Shown here one piece after another: positions 6,931-15,260 of a stretch of DNA of 32,766 nt (positions are counted from its first letter, which is position 1; each line of letters starts with the position of its first letter). The notes below the pieces were generated by a model. That model was not told the DNA's origin. It saw only the letters and a list, made by a program, of their open reading frames with translations, and ran no database searches. A program made the position numbers and the translations under genes. Source of the DNA: Gammaproteobacteria bacterium (lineage in GTDB: Bacteria; Pseudomonadota; Gammaproteobacteria; Acidiferrobacterales; Sulfurifustaceae); assembly GCA_004298065.1 (NCBI GenBank), contig SCRL01000044.1, positions 1-32,766 on the forward strand, given 5' to 3'.

Positions 6931-7548
6931 ATGCGTCTCGGCCACCGACACCCCAACCTGCGTGCCTTCGTGCTCGGCTCGGCTGCCGTGCACGGGCTAC
7001 TGCTCGCGGCCTGGGCAACGTCGGTGCAATTCGGCGCCGAGCCGCGCGTCGCCCTGTCCATCCGCCTCGATGGCGAACGCGAACCCACGTCGTCTGCGCA
7101 CACAGATCGCGCACCACAGCGACAAGCGGAGCGCATCGAACTCGCGCACGCGACCGCCTCGCCCACGCCCGTCACGGCACCGGCTGGCGGCGAGCGCGAA
7201 GCAGCGCGCGCCACACCGGCTGCCGGCGCCAGCGAGACGGGCGACGCGGATGAAATCCGCGCGCGCATCCAGTCACGCCTGCGCCTCGACCTCGCGCGGC
7301 ATTTCGATTATCCGTGGCTCGCGCGCTTGCGCGGCTGGGAGGGCGACGTGCTGCTCGATGTCATCGTGCAGGCGAGCGGCCGGCTGGATACCATCCGCGT
7401 GGCGCGCAGCTCCGGCTTTGCCGTGCTCGACCGCTCGGCGGTAGACTCGCTGCGCAAGGTCGAACGCATTCCCGAGGCCGTCACCTGGCTGCGCGGGCGC
7501 GACCTCGAAATGCATCTGCCGGTCGTTTACCGGCTCGAAGAAAAATAA
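6931..7548 (+). CDS. tonB: Small TonB-family energy transducer
   Basis: This 205-aa protein would link the inner-membrane proton-motive force to BtuB. Seen: a short cytoplasmic basic start, one membrane segment at about residues 11-29, a periplasmic spacer of about 75 residues and a TonB C-terminal domain from about 120 (HFDYPWLARLRGWEGDVLL, then SSGFAVLDRSAVDSL and RIPEAV). The ATG at 6931 lies 11 nt after the btuB stop; longer in-frame starts would overlap btuB. The spacer is Ala/Thr/Glu/Arg-rich and lacks the long Glu-Pro/Lys-Pro repeats of classic TonB, so reach across the periplasm may be short. No exbB or exbD is seen here; it would borrow them from elsewhere. Its place in the operon suggests a dedicated B12 partner. 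Confidence 0.85.
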   Translation: MRLGHRHPNLRAFVLGSAAVHGLLLAAWATSVQFGAEPRVALSIRLDGEREPTSSAHTDRAPQRQAERIELAHATASPTPVTAPAGGEREAARATPAAGASETGDADEIRARIQSRLRLDLARHFDYPWLARLRGWEGDVLLDVIVQASGRLDTIRVARSSGFAVLDRSAVDSLRKVERIPEAVTWLRGRDLEMHLPVVYRLEEK

Positions 7549-7559
7549 GGAGCACGCGC

Positions 7560-8120
7560 ATGGGCCATCGCCTCTCCAAGATTTACACGCGCACCGGCGA
7601 CAAGGGCACAACCGGCCTCGGCGGCGGCAAGCGCGTATCGAAAGACGACGCGCGCGTCGAGGCATTCGGCACGGTGGATGAACTCAACAGCGTCATTGGC
7701 GTGTTGCTCGCCGAGACGCTGCCCGAGAACCTGCGCCACGCCCTCACCGACATTCAGCATGATCTCTTCGACCTCGGCGGCGAGCTGTGCATCCCCGGCC
7801 GCCAAACGCTCGCGGAAGAAAACATCACGCGCCTCGAAAACCTGCTGGATGCGCTCAACGCCGACCTGCCCTACCTCAAGGAATTCATTCTTCCCGGCGG
7901 CAGTCGCGCGGCGGCGCTGGCGCACGTGGCGCGCACTGTGTGCCGGCGCGCCGAGCGGCGCATCGTCACACTCACCCGCACGGAAGAGGTGCCGCAGACG
8001 TCGGTCAAATACATCAACCGCCTGTCCGACCTGCTGTTCGTCATGGCGCGCGTGCTGAACAAATACGCGGGCGTTTCCGACGTGCTTTGGCAGCCGGGCA
8101 AAACGCAGAAGGACAAATAG
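7560..8120 (+). CDS. pduO: PduO-type ATP:cob(I)alamin adenosyltransferase
   Basis: This 186-aa cytoplasmic enzyme transfers adenosyl from ATP to reduced cob(I)alamin or cobinamide, making the coenzyme form. Seen: N-terminal ATP motif YTRTGDKGTTGL (9-20), FGTVDELNS, the R-rich helix TVCRRAERR and the C-terminal VKYINRLSDLLFVMAR, all hallmarks of the PduO/MMAB trimeric family and not of the unrelated CobA/BtuR family. The ATG at 7560 has AAGGAG 6-8 nt upstream and follows the tonB stop by 11 nt. It is the only adenosyltransferase in the window, so it probably serves both imported corrinoids and the assembly pathway. The product is needed before CbiB and CobS act, and it also generates the riboswitch ligand. 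Confidence 0.93.
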   Translation: MGHRLSKIYTRTGDKGTTGLGGGKRVSKDDARVEAFGTVDELNSVIGVLLAETLPENLRHALTDIQHDLFDLGGELCIPGRQTLAEENITRLENLLDALNADLPYLKEFILPGGSRAAALAHVARTVCRRAERRIVTLTRTEEVPQTSVKYINRLSDLLFVMARVLNKYAGVSDVLWQPGKTQKDK

Positions 8121-8127
8121 ACCTTTT

Positions 8128-8919
8128 GTGACGCGCCACGCACTCACACTCGTTTTGCTGTGGTTGCTGGCGCCGGCCGCCGAGGCGGCGTGTCCGCGCA
8201 TCGTCAGTCAGTCGCCCTATATCACGCACACGCTCGACTGGTTGGGCCTCAAGGACTGCATCGTCGGCGTCAGCCGCTACGACACGCTCGACCGGCCGCG
8301 TACCGGCGGGATCCTCGATCCCGACAAGGACGCGATTGCCGTACTCAAACCCGACCTGATGCTCACCGCCAACTGGATCGACGCCGAGGCCTGGCAGGCT
8401 GCGGCACCAAAGGGTGCGAGGGCGGTGCGCCTGGATGGCTTCCGGAGCATGCGCCAGGTCGAGGACAACCTGCGCACGATCGCCAAAGCTTCCAGACAAC
8501 CGGAGGCCGAGGCGCGAGCCCGTACATTCGCATCGGCGTGGCGCGAAAAAGCAAAGGCGGTGCATGGAAACGGCCGGCGGGTCCTGCTGCTGTCGGCCTG
8601 CAGCGGCGCGCCCTACACCTTCGGCCCCGATACCTGGCTGTACGACCTCTTTACCGAGGCCGGCTTCACGGTGGTCGAGACCCATCCGCGGCTGCGGCAC
8701 CTGCGCGTGGAAAACCCGGTCGCCGCGCTCGACGACCTGATCGGCAAACTCCGGCCAGAGTTTGTCTTCGTCTTCGAACGCAAGTACTCGGACCAATGCG
8801 CCGCGATCCTGCCGCGCACCGGCGTGCGCATCGTCGCGCTCGACGGCGAGCAGTTCCTGCATCCCGCACCGGTGCTGCTTACAGGCCTGGACACGCTCGT
8901 CACCCGTTTCGGCCGATGA
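8128..8919 (+). CDS. Periplasmic corrinoid-binding protein, BtuF-like (first of two)
   Basis: This 263-aa protein has a signal peptide (about 1-22, cut near AEA/AC) and the class III (TroA/BtuF) substrate-binding fold: RIVSQSPYITHTLDWLGL, a GVSRYDTLDRP segment, LKPDLMLTANW, and a second lobe with SGAPYTFGPDTWLYDLFTEAG and LRPEFVFVFE. The GTG start at 8128 follows the pduO stop by 7 nt. The last bases overlap the bluB start (ATGA at 8916-8919). In BtuF systems such a protein delivers B12 to BtuCD. It is quite different from the second BtuF (9599-10483), which has the more usual RIVSLAPHVTETLFMAG start. It may prefer another corrinoid, such as cobinamide, or deliver to a different permease; only one btuCD pair is visible. 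Confidence 0.78.
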   Translation: MTRHALTLVLLWLLAPAAEAACPRIVSQSPYITHTLDWLGLKDCIVGVSRYDTLDRPRTGGILDPDKDAIAVLKPDLMLTANWIDAEAWQAAAPKGARAVRLDGFRSMRQVEDNLRTIAKASRQPEAEARARTFASAWREKAKAVHGNGRRVLLLSACSGAPYTFGPDTWLYDLFTEAGFTVVETHPRLRHLRVENPVAALDDLIGKLRPEFVFVFERKYSDQCAAILPRTGVRIVALDGEQFLHPAPVLLTGLDTLVTRFGR

Positions 8920-9602
8920 GCGCCGGCGATACTCCCCACCGCTTCAGCGACAGCGAAATCGCCGCGGTCTACCGCGCCATCCGCGAACGGCGCGACATGC
9001 GCCACTTTCGACCCGGACCGATCGCACCGGAAACGCTCATGCGCCTGCTCGACGCGGCGCATCTCGCGCCGAGCGTGGGCTTCATGCAGCCGTGGCGTTT
9101 CGTGCGCGTCACGGACACGGGCTTGCGCGCGGCGATCCAGGCGCTTGTCGAGGACGAACGCCAGCGCACGGCCCGGGCGTTGGGCGAACGTGAAGCCGAA
9201 TTCCTGCGGCTCAAGGTCGAGGGCATACGCGAGTGCGGCGAGCTGCTCGTGGTCGCGCTCATGGACGGACGTGAGCGCCATGTGTTCGGCCGTCGCACCC
9301 TGCCGGAGATGGACTTGGCCTCGGCGGCCTGCGCCATCCAGAACCTGTGGCTCGCGGCGCGCGCCGAAGGCCTGGGCCTCGGCTGGGTATCGCTGTTCGA
9401 TCCCGAGGCGCTTGCGCGCCTGCTCGTCATGCCCGCGGGCAGCAAGCCGGTGGCCATCCTGTGTCTCGGCCAGGTGGAGGCTTTCTATCCGCGTCCGATG
9501 CTCGAACAGGAGCGTTGGGCGAGTCGCCAGGCGCTCGGCGGACTCGTGTTCGAGAACCGCTGGAACAACGCCGCTTCTACGCTGTTCGCCGACGATACCT
9601 AG
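8916..9602 (+). CDS. bluB: BluB, 5,6-dimethylbenzimidazole synthase
   Basis: This 228-aa flavin-destroying enzyme converts FMNH2 and oxygen to 5,6-dimethylbenzimidazole, the lower ligand of B12. Seen: nitroreductase fold with the BluB pattern RRDMRHFRPGPI (25-36), HLAPSVGFMQPWRFV (about 50-64), a central PEMDLASAACAIQNLWLAA and GLGWVSLFDP. The conserved Asp of the RRDMRHF motif is the residue implicated in catalysis in characterised BluB proteins. The start ATG at 8916 overlaps the stop of the preceding gene by 4 nt. The ORF could be read far upstream, but that part lies antiparallel in frame with the binding-protein gene and has no support. It ends convergently with btuF, sharing CTAG (9599-9602). 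An oxygen-dependent route to the ligand fits an aerobic sulfur oxidiser. Confidence 0.93.
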   Translation: MSAGDTPHRFSDSEIAAVYRAIRERRDMRHFRPGPIAPETLMRLLDAAHLAPSVGFMQPWRFVRVTDTGLRAAIQALVEDERQRTARALGEREAEFLRLKVEGIRECGELLVVALMDGRERHVFGRRTLPEMDLASAACAIQNLWLAARAEGLGLGWVSLFDPEALARLLVMPAGSKPVAILCLGQVEAFYPRPMLEQERWASRQALGGLVFENRWNNAASTLFADDT

Positions 9603-10483
9603 CCGCCGCCCGCGCGCGCACGATCGAGCGCCCGGCAAAGCTGCTCGGCGCCGTCGAGCACGCGCGGGCTGGCGCGCTGGATCAGGTCGGGGTGGATGAA
9701 AACCAACTGTTCCCGCCGCACCGCGCGCAACTGCGGCCAGCGGCGCCAGTCATCCAGCCACTGCGGACGTGCGGCGTCCATCCCGCTCGCCGCGATCACC
9801 TCCGGATCGGCTGCGAGCACCGCCTCGATATCGATCTTGGGCGTCAGCAGCGAGAGACCGGCGAAGACATTGCGCCCGCCGCACAATTCGATCGCGCGGC
9901 TGATGAGATGCTCGCCGTTCACGGTCATCAATGGCTCGTGCCATATCTGATAGAAAATATTGACTGGTCGGCGATGCGCGTAACGCTGCTTGAGACCGGT
10001 GAGACGCGCGCGAAATGACGCGGCGGCACGCGCCGACACTTTGCCTGTCCCGGAGAGGTCGCCGAAACGCTCGATGCTGGAAGCAATATCTTCAAGCCGC
10101 CGCGGATCGGCGACGTAGACAGTCAGGCCCAACGTACGCAGGTGCTCCACCTGCTGCAACGGATTTCCACCCGCCCAGGCGATGATGAGATCGGGCTTGA
10201 GCGCCGCGATGCGTTCAAGATCGAGGTTGTGATAGCCGCCGACGCGCGGAATATTCATTGCTGCCTCGGGATAGTCGCTGTAGCTCACGGCACCGACAAG
10301 GTGGCTTCCGGCACCGGCCATGAACAGCGTTTCCGTGACATGCGGTGCCAGACTCACGATGCGCCGCGCCGGCTGCGCCAGAACGACGGTCTGGCCGAGA
10401 TCGTCGGTAACGCGTACCGCAGCGAACGCCGGCGCCGTAAGCAGCGCGATCAGAACGAAACTAAGGCGTTTCCATTGCGACAT
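9599..10483 (-). CDS. btuF: BtuF, periplasmic vitamin B12-binding protein (second of two)
   Basis: This 294-aa protein has a signal peptide (cut near AFA/AV, about residue 20) and the BtuF/FecB-like fold: VTDDLGQTVVLAQPARRIVS, LAPHVTETLFMAGAG, AVSYSDYPEAA, LKPDLIIAWAGGNP and a closing lobe with FYQIWHEPLMTVNGEHLI. The start ATG at 10483 has AGGAG 10 nt upstream; the open frame extends well upstream, but that part overlaps cobD and has no signal sequence. It overlaps the end of cobD by 23 nt, so it is the last gene of a cbiB-cobD-btuF unit. Binding-protein genes next to cbiB/cobD are common in B12 clusters. It likely feeds BtuCD at 2562-4296, which is encoded 5 kb away on the other strand. Confidence 0.9.
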   Translation of the reverse strand: MSQWKRLSFVLIALLTAPAFAAVRVTDDLGQTVVLAQPARRIVSLAPHVTETLFMAGAGSHLVGAVSYSDYPEAAMNIPRVGGYHNLDLERIAALKPDLIIAWAGGNPLQQVEHLRTLGLTVYVADPRRLEDIASSIERFGDLSGTGKVSARAAASFRARLTGLKQRYAHRRPVNIFYQIWHEPLMTVNGEHLISRAIELCGGRNVFAGLSLLTPKIDIEAVLAADPEVIAASGMDAARPQWLDDWRRWPQLRAVRREQLVFIHPDLIQRASPRVLDGAEQLCRALDRARAGGG

Positions 10484-11465
10484 GTGCGCCGATCTCCTGT
10501 AGTGCCTGTGTGAAACGCTGCCACTGCAGCTCATTACCCGGCAATCCGAAGCGCAGGCTCGCCGGGCTGGCAAACAGGCGCGCCAGAATGCCGCGGCGCG
10601 CAAGCTGTTCATGCAAAATAGCCGCCTGCGACGTGCGTATCCATTGAAACAGCGCTGTTCCACCTGAAGGAGCAAGTCTGTGCTCGGTGAGTAGGCGCTG
10701 GAGACGTGCGCTGGCGATGGCAAGTCGTACGCGGGATGCTTCCTGCCACGCATCGTCGGAAAGCGCCTTTGCGGCAATCGCCTGCGCCGGCCCGGTCACC
10801 GTCCAGGGCCCGAGCTCCTCTTCGAGCGCGTGTAACAAATCAGGATCGGCGAATACGAACCCGACGCGCGCGCCAGCGAGCCCGAAAAACTTCCCAAGCG
10901 AGCGCAGTACGATGAGCCCCGGCTCGGAGGACTGTACCACCAGGCTTTCTTCAGGCGCCGCATCCATGAACGCCTCGTCCACCACCAGCCAGCCGCCGCG
11001 CGCAACGAGGTGCGCGCGCCAGCCGAGTAGTGTTTCGCGGTCAAGGCGCAGACCGGTGGGGTTGTTCGGATTGGCGAGCACAACGACGTCGAGCGCATCG
11101 AGTGATTCTTCGATCGCCTCTGCACCCAACTCGCGGACGGTGTGACCGGCACGCCGCCAGGCATGCGCGTGCTCGCCATAGGTCGGGCTCAACACACCCA
11201 CGCGCGACGTCGTCCGCAAGCGCGGAAGAGCTTGGATCGCAGCCTGCGAACCGGCGACTGGCAGCAACGATTCGCTTCCGTAATACCGCGCCGCGGCGAT
11301 GCGCAACGTATCGTCGCCGTCTGGCAGACGCCGCCATGCCTCGGACGACAGCGCCGGTACTGGATAGCCTTCCGGATTAATGCCAGTCGAAAGGTCGAGC
11401 CACTCGTGCTCGGGGATGCCGTATTTGCGCGCCGCGGCGCGAAGTTTTCCGCCGTGCTCAAGCAT
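10461..11465 (-). CDS. cobD: L-threonine-O-3-phosphate decarboxylase (CobD type)
   Basis: This 334-aa PLP enzyme makes (R)-1-amino-2-propanol phosphate, the arm that links the corrin ring to the nucleotide loop. Seen: N-terminus [17 protein letters not shown] with LDLSTGINP (aminotransferase class I/II, cobalamin type), [11 protein letters not shown] (131-141), VVDEAF with D163, and the Schiff-base lysine K192 in [16 protein letters not shown]. The start ATG at 11465 is chosen because it gives the family N-terminus and overlaps the cbiB stop by 8 nt; 44 further codons upstream lie inside cbiB. The name is ambiguous: this is CobD of Salmonella and CobC of Pseudomonas. Its substrate needs a threonine kinase, which is not seen here. 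Confidence 0.93.
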   Translation of the reverse strand: MLEHGGKLRAAARKYGIPEHEWLDLSTGINPEGYPVPALSSEAWRRLPDGDDTLRIAAARYYGSESLLPVAGSQAAIQALPRLRTTSRVGVLSPTYGEHAHAWRRAGHTVRELGAEAIEESLDALDVVVLANPNNPTGLRLDRETLLGWRAHLVARGGWLVVDEAFMDAAPEESLVVQSSEPGLIVLRSLGKFFGLAGARVGFVFADPDLLHALEEELGPWTVTGPAQAIAAKALSDDAWQEASRVRLAIASARLQRLLTEHRLAPSGGTALFQWIRTSQAAILHEQLARRGILARLFASPASLRFGLPGNELQWQRFTQALQEIGAHVAMETP

Positions 11466-12375
11466 GCAACACCCCGATAACGAACAACGCCCCGAGCCAC
11501 AACCAGACTCCGTGACGCACCAGGCGCAGGGCTCGCTCGATATCGTCCAAGGTCGGCGCCGGACCCGCACCCAGTACCGGGCGCTCGTGCCATTCACCGG
11601 CGTAGCGCGCGGGCCCGCCGATCACCACCCCGAGCGCGCCAGCGCCGGCGGCCATGACCGGCCCGGCGTTGGGACTGTCCCAACTCGGCGCCTGGCTGCG
11701 CCAGCAGACGAGCGCACTGCGCGTGCGGCCGAGGATGGCGTACGTGAGCGCGGTCAGACGCGCGGGGAGGTAATTGAGCACATCGTCGAGACGCGCCGCC
11801 GCCCAGCCGAAATGAAGATAGCGTTCGTTGCGATAGCCCCACATGGCGTCGAGCGTGTTGGCCAGCCGATAGAGCAACGCGCCGGGCGCGCCGGCGACCG
11901 CGAACCAGAACAACGCGCCGAAGACGCCGTCGTTGCCGTTTTCCAGAACCGACTCGGTCGCCGCACGAGTGATGTCCAGCGCCGCTGAGTCGCGACTAAC
12001 CATGAGACTGACGCGCTCGCGCGCGTCGGCTTCGTTGCCCGCACGCAATGCATCGGCGACGGGTCGGGCATGATCGTGCAAGCTGCGCAGGCCGAGCGCG
12101 AAATAAAGCACGAGAACATCTACGATAAATCCAACCGCACCTGCCGGCACCAGCACAACCAAGGCCACAAGCGGCGCGATGATAAAAAATACGGCCAGGG
12201 CGCCGCGCAAGCGGCGCGAAACGGTGGATGCGTCGGGAGGACCGTAGGCGGTTCGCTCCATCGCTTCGACCAGTCGCCCGAAACCGACAAGCGGATGAAA
12301 CCGGCGCGGCTCGCCGAGCAGCCGGTCGAGCAACACGGCGGCGAGACCCGCTGCGGCGGTCAGCATGAGCGACAT
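11458..12375 (-). CDS. cbiB: Adenosylcobinamide-phosphate synthase CbiB
   Basis: This 305-aa inner-membrane protein condenses adenosylcobyric acid with the aminopropanol phosphate made by CobD. Seen: [30 protein letters not shown] start region (D, GEP and HP signature of CbiB), several hydrophobic helices, the loop ARATTESV-like [11 protein letters not shown], and [20 protein letters not shown]. The ATG at 12375 has GGAG 7 nt upstream and gives a normal family start; the longer frame to 12450 is rejected. It is divergent from cobQ (77 nt apart) and overlaps cobD by 8 nt. It is a clear relative of AmpE at 17240, yet keeps the CbiB-specific GEPxxxHP segment that AmpE lacks. The 77-bp gap holds no obvious strong promoter. 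Confidence 0.93.
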   Translation of the reverse strand: MSLMLTAAAGLAAVLLDRLLGEPRRFHPLVGFGRLVEAMERTAYGPPDASTVSRRLRGALAVFFIIAPLVALVVLVPAGAVGFIVDVLVLYFALGLRSLHDHARPVADALRAGNEADARERVSLMVSRDSAALDITRAATESVLENGNDGVFGALFWFAVAGAPGALLYRLANTLDAMWGYRNERYLHFGWAAARLDDVLNYLPARLTALTYAILGRTRSALVCWRSQAPSWDSPNAGPVMAAGAGALGVVIGGPARYAGEWHERPVLGAGPAPTLDDIERALRLVRHGVWLWLGALFVIGVLHA

Positions 12376-12452
12376 GCTTCGGCTCCGGCTAGATACGCCA
12401 AGTCCATCGGAACCCGCCCCTCCCGGCACCACTCCTGTGCGATACTGCACGC

Positions 12453-13940
12453 ATGCGCGCCTACACCCTCATGATCCAGGGCACGACCTCGGATGCCGGC
12501 AAGAGCACGCTCGTGGCCGGGCTGTGCCGCGTGCTCAAGCGCCGCGGCCTCAAGGTGGCACCGTTCAAACCGCAGAACATGGCGCTCAACAGCGCCGTGA
12601 CCGTGGACGGCGGCGAGATCGGCCGCGCCCAGGCGGTGCAGGCGCAGGCCTGCGGGCTGGAACCGCACTCGGACATGAATCCGGTGCTGCTGAAACCTTC
12701 GAGCGACACCGCCGCGCAGGTCATCATCCAGGGCAAGGTTGCGGCAAGCCTTGATGCACGCGCCTACCATGATTACAAAACTGTCGCCCGGCGCGCGGTG
12801 ATGGAATCGTACGCGCGGCTGGCCGCAAACTACGACGCGATCATCGTCGAAGGCGCGGGCTCGCCGGCCGAGATCAACCTGCGCGACAACGACATCGCCA
12901 ACATGGGCTTCGCCGAGGCGGTGGACTGCCCGGTGTGGCTCGTGGCCGACATTGACCGCGGCGGTGTGTTCGCGCACCTGCACGGCACGCTTGCGCTGCT
13001 GGCGCCGTCCGAGCGCGCACGTGTCGAGGCGCTGGTCATCAATCGCTTCCGCGGCGATCTCGGCTTGCTCCAGTCCGGTCTCGACTGGCTCGAACGCGAG
13101 ACCGGCAAAAAGGTCGTGGGGGTGCTGCCCTATTTGCACGGGTTGCATCTCGAAGCCGAGGATGCCCTGACGCAAGCCGCCGCTCCGAGCACGAGCGGCC
13201 CGCGCCTGCGCGTTATCGTTCCGGTGCTGCCGCGCATCAGTAACCACACCGACTTCGATCCGCTGCGGCTGCACCCGCAGGTCGAGCTGCGTTTCGTCGG
13301 CCCGAACGAGGCCATTCCCGGCGCCGACCTTATTATTCTTCCCGGCAGCAAGAACACGCGCGCCGACCTCGCCTGGCTGCGGGAACACGGCTGGGAACAG
13401 GCCATCGCACGCCACCTGCGCTACGGCGGCAAGCTCATCGGGCTGTGCGGCGGCTTCCAGATGCTCGGGCACGCGGTGCACGACCCGAACGGCTTCGAAG
13501 GCGAACCGGGATCGAGCACGGGATTGGGCTTGCTCGACATGGAAACGACGCTGGAGCGGGAGAAACAACTGCATCGCGTGCAAGGCCGGCTCGCGTTCGG
13601 GGACGCACCGGTCGAAGGCTACGAAATCCATATTGGCATCAGCCGGGGTGCGGCGCTGGCGCACCCCGCTGCAAGACTGGCGGATCGCGACGATGGCGCC
13701 ATTTCCGGCGATGGTCAGGTTCTCGGTACGTATCTGCATGGTCTCTTCGAATCGCCCGCTGCCTGCACCGCCCTGCTTGCCTGGGCGGGACTGAAAAACC
13801 CGCAAACGCTCGACTACCGCGTCCTCCGCGAGACGAACATCGAGCGGCTCGCGGATGCCATCGAGGACCACCTGGATCTCGCCGCGCTGGAACGCGCGCT
13901 TGGGATCAGGCCGGCGCAATCCACAACAACGCGAGCGTAA
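12453..13940 (+). CDS. cobQ: Cobyric acid synthase CobQ (CbiP)
   Basis: This 495-aa glutamine amidotransferase amidates four side chains of adenosylcobyrinic a,c-diamide to give cobyric acid. Seen: N-terminal synthetase domain with the P-loop-like [17 protein letters not shown] (about 10-26), [31 protein letters not shown] and [12 protein letters not shown]; then a class I glutaminase domain with [11 protein letters not shown], nucleophile cysteine in [10 protein letters not shown] and the YLHGLFE histidine. It stands alone on the plus strand, divergent from cbiB and convergent with cobS; its last 35 nt overlap the end of cobS. No good SD is seen before the ATG at 12453, and an in-frame ATG six codons in is a possible alternative start. 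Need for this enzyme implies that corrin rings at the diamide stage are made or imported. Confidence 0.95.
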   Translation: MRAYTLMIQGTTSDAGKSTLVAGLCRVLKRRGLKVAPFKPQNMALNSAVTVDGGEIGRAQAVQAQACGLEPHSDMNPVLLKPSSDTAAQVIIQGKVAASLDARAYHDYKTVARRAVMESYARLAANYDAIIVEGAGSPAEINLRDNDIANMGFAEAVDCPVWLVADIDRGGVFAHLHGTLALLAPSERARVEALVINRFRGDLGLLQSGLDWLERETGKKVVGVLPYLHGLHLEAEDALTQAAAPSTSGPRLRVIVPVLPRISNHTDFDPLRLHPQVELRFVGPNEAIPGADLIILPGSKNTRADLAWLREHGWEQAIARHLRYGGKLIGLCGGFQMLGHAVHDPNGFEGEPGSSTGLGLLDMETTLEREKQLHRVQGRLAFGDAPVEGYEIHIGISRGAALAHPAARLADRDDGAISGDGQVLGTYLHGLFESPAACTALLAWAGLKNPQTLDYRVLRETNIERLADAIEDHLDLAALERALGIRPAQSTTTRA

Positions 13941-14649
13941 CCAGCACCGTCGCCTCGACGATCTCGCAGCTCGCGCCGAGCGTATCACCAGTCGTGCCGC
14001 CAAGACGGCGAAGCATCAGGTAACGCAGGCCGTAGACCGCCACCGCGGCGGCGGCGAGCAGCCACAACCCGTCCCACTCCAGCCAGGCAACAACGGCAAC
14101 GCCGGTGGCGACGAGTACGCCTGCGGCGGAAATGCGTGGCAAGTGTGCTGCGTGTTCGGCGCCGATGCCATCCGGACGCACATACGGCATCGTCAGCAAC
14201 AGCGCCACCAGCGCGGCGCGTCCGAGCAGCGGCGCGACGACGAGCGCCTCCCATGCGGACTCCCAGAGCAACGCCGACAGCGCGGCGAACTTGATGAGCA
14301 GCACGAGCACCACGGCCGCCGTTCCCGCCGGGCCGGTGTACGGGTCCTTCATGATCGCGAGCGCGCGAGCGCGATCGCCATGCGACCCCAGCCAGGCATC
14401 GGCACTGTCCGCCAGGCCGTCGAGATGCAACCCGCCGGTGACAAGCACCCAGACAAGCAGTAACAGTGCCGCTTCCAATCCGGCATCGGTGGTCGCGAGC
14501 GGCCAGTGCAGCAGCGCGAGCAGCGCGCCGATGAGCAATCCCACAAGCGGGTAGAACAGCACCGAGGTGCCGCGCGCCGTTGCGTCGATCTCGACACGCG
14601 GCGTGGGCAGGCGCGTGAGGAACTGCACCGCGAGCCAGACGGCGCGCAT
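13906..14649 (-). CDS. cobS: Adenosylcobinamide-GDP ribazoletransferase (cobalamin synthase) CobS
   Basis: This 247-aa membrane enzyme joins adenosylcobinamide-GDP with alpha-ribazole (or its phosphate), closing the nucleotide loop. Seen: start [17 protein letters not shown], the metal/phosphate motif [19 protein letters not shown] (about 68-86), [16 protein letters not shown], and several transmembrane segments. The start ATG at 14649 overlaps the cobC stop by one base (TGATG), so the pair is likely translationally coupled; the longer frame to 14814 lies within cobC. It is last in the riboswitch-controlled cobT-cobC-cobS operon. Its 3' end overlaps cobQ on the other strand by 35 nt, leaving no room for a terminator between them. 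Confidence 0.95.
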   Translation of the reverse strand: MRAVWLAVQFLTRLPTPRVEIDATARGTSVLFYPLVGLLIGALLALLHWPLATTDAGLEAALLLLVWVLVTGGLHLDGLADSADAWLGSHGDRARALAIMKDPYTGPAGTAAVVLVLLIKFAALSALLWESAWEALVVAPLLGRAALVALLLTMPYVRPDGIGAEHAAHLPRISAAGVLVATGVAVVAWLEWDGLWLLAAAAVAVYGLRYLMLRRLGGTTGDTLGASCEIVEATVLVTLALLWIAPA

Positions 14650-15260
14650 CACAAGGTGCCGGCGTGGAACACGAGACGCGGAAACATGCCGGCGCCATTG
14701 ATATCCACGCGCATGCGCGTAAGACCGGCGTTCGGTACCTGGATGCGGAACAAGCGGTCGAGCGGCATGTCGAGCGCGCGCGCCACGCACATGCGGATCA
14801 CGCCGGCATGACACACGACGAGCACGTGTCGGCCGCGATGGCGCGCGAGCAGGTCCTGCCAGGCGGCGTCCACGCGGTCGCGGAAACGCGCCAGCGGCTC
14901 GGCGCCGGGCGGCGTGTTGTTGAGCGGATCATTCCAGAAACGCACGAGGATGCCGGGATCGTCGCGCATCAGCTCCTCGGCTGTGCGGCCTTCCCAGGCG
15001 CCGAATCCAATTTCCATCAGGCGTTCGTCGAATTCGAGCGGCAACCCATGGCGCGTGGCCAGTTCCTCGGCGAACGCGCGGCAGCGCGACAGTGGCGAAC
15101 TCAGGATAACGTCCCACGGCCGGTGCTCGCCGACCGCCGCGCGCATCTGCGCCCAACCCTTCTCGCTCAGGGGGTCATCGGTCTGGCCACGGTACTTGCT
15201 GCCGCCAATCGGCTCGCCGTGGCGCAAAAGGTCGATAGTGATTGTGACGTTCTCAGGCAT
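14649..15260 (-). CDS. cobC: Alpha-ribazole phosphatase, histidine phosphatase family (CobC type)
   Basis: This 203-aa enzyme removes phosphate from alpha-ribazole-5'-phosphate or from adenosylcobalamin-5'-phosphate. Seen: the phosphohistidine motif LLRHGEP (R13-H14-G15), SSPLSRCRAFAEEL, the acid motif LMEIGFGAWEGR and the second histidine in VVCHAGVIRM. The ATG directly abuts the cobT stop (TGAATG), and its stop overlaps the cobS start by one base. General histidine phosphatases of this size exist, but position between cobT and cobS makes the cobalamin role likely. In Salmonella the same name, CobC, is used for this enzyme; it must not be confused with Pseudomonas CobC, the decarboxylase at 10461. 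Confidence 0.92.
   Translation of the reverse strand: MPENVTITIDLLRHGEPIGGSKYRGQTDDPLSEKGWAQMRAAVGEHRPWDVILSSPLSRCRAFAEELATRHGLPLEFDERLMEIGFGAWEGRTAEELMRDDPGILVRFWNDPLNNTPPGAEPLARFRDRVDAAWQDLLARHRGRHVLVVCHAGVIRMCVARALDMPLDRLFRIQVPNAGLTRMRVDINGAGMFPRLVFHAGTL

Noticed and set aside
12360-14003. Minus-strand open frame of 547 codons opposite cobQ
   Set aside because: It is antisense to a clear cobyric acid synthase and would also overlap cobS and cbiB; no protein features.
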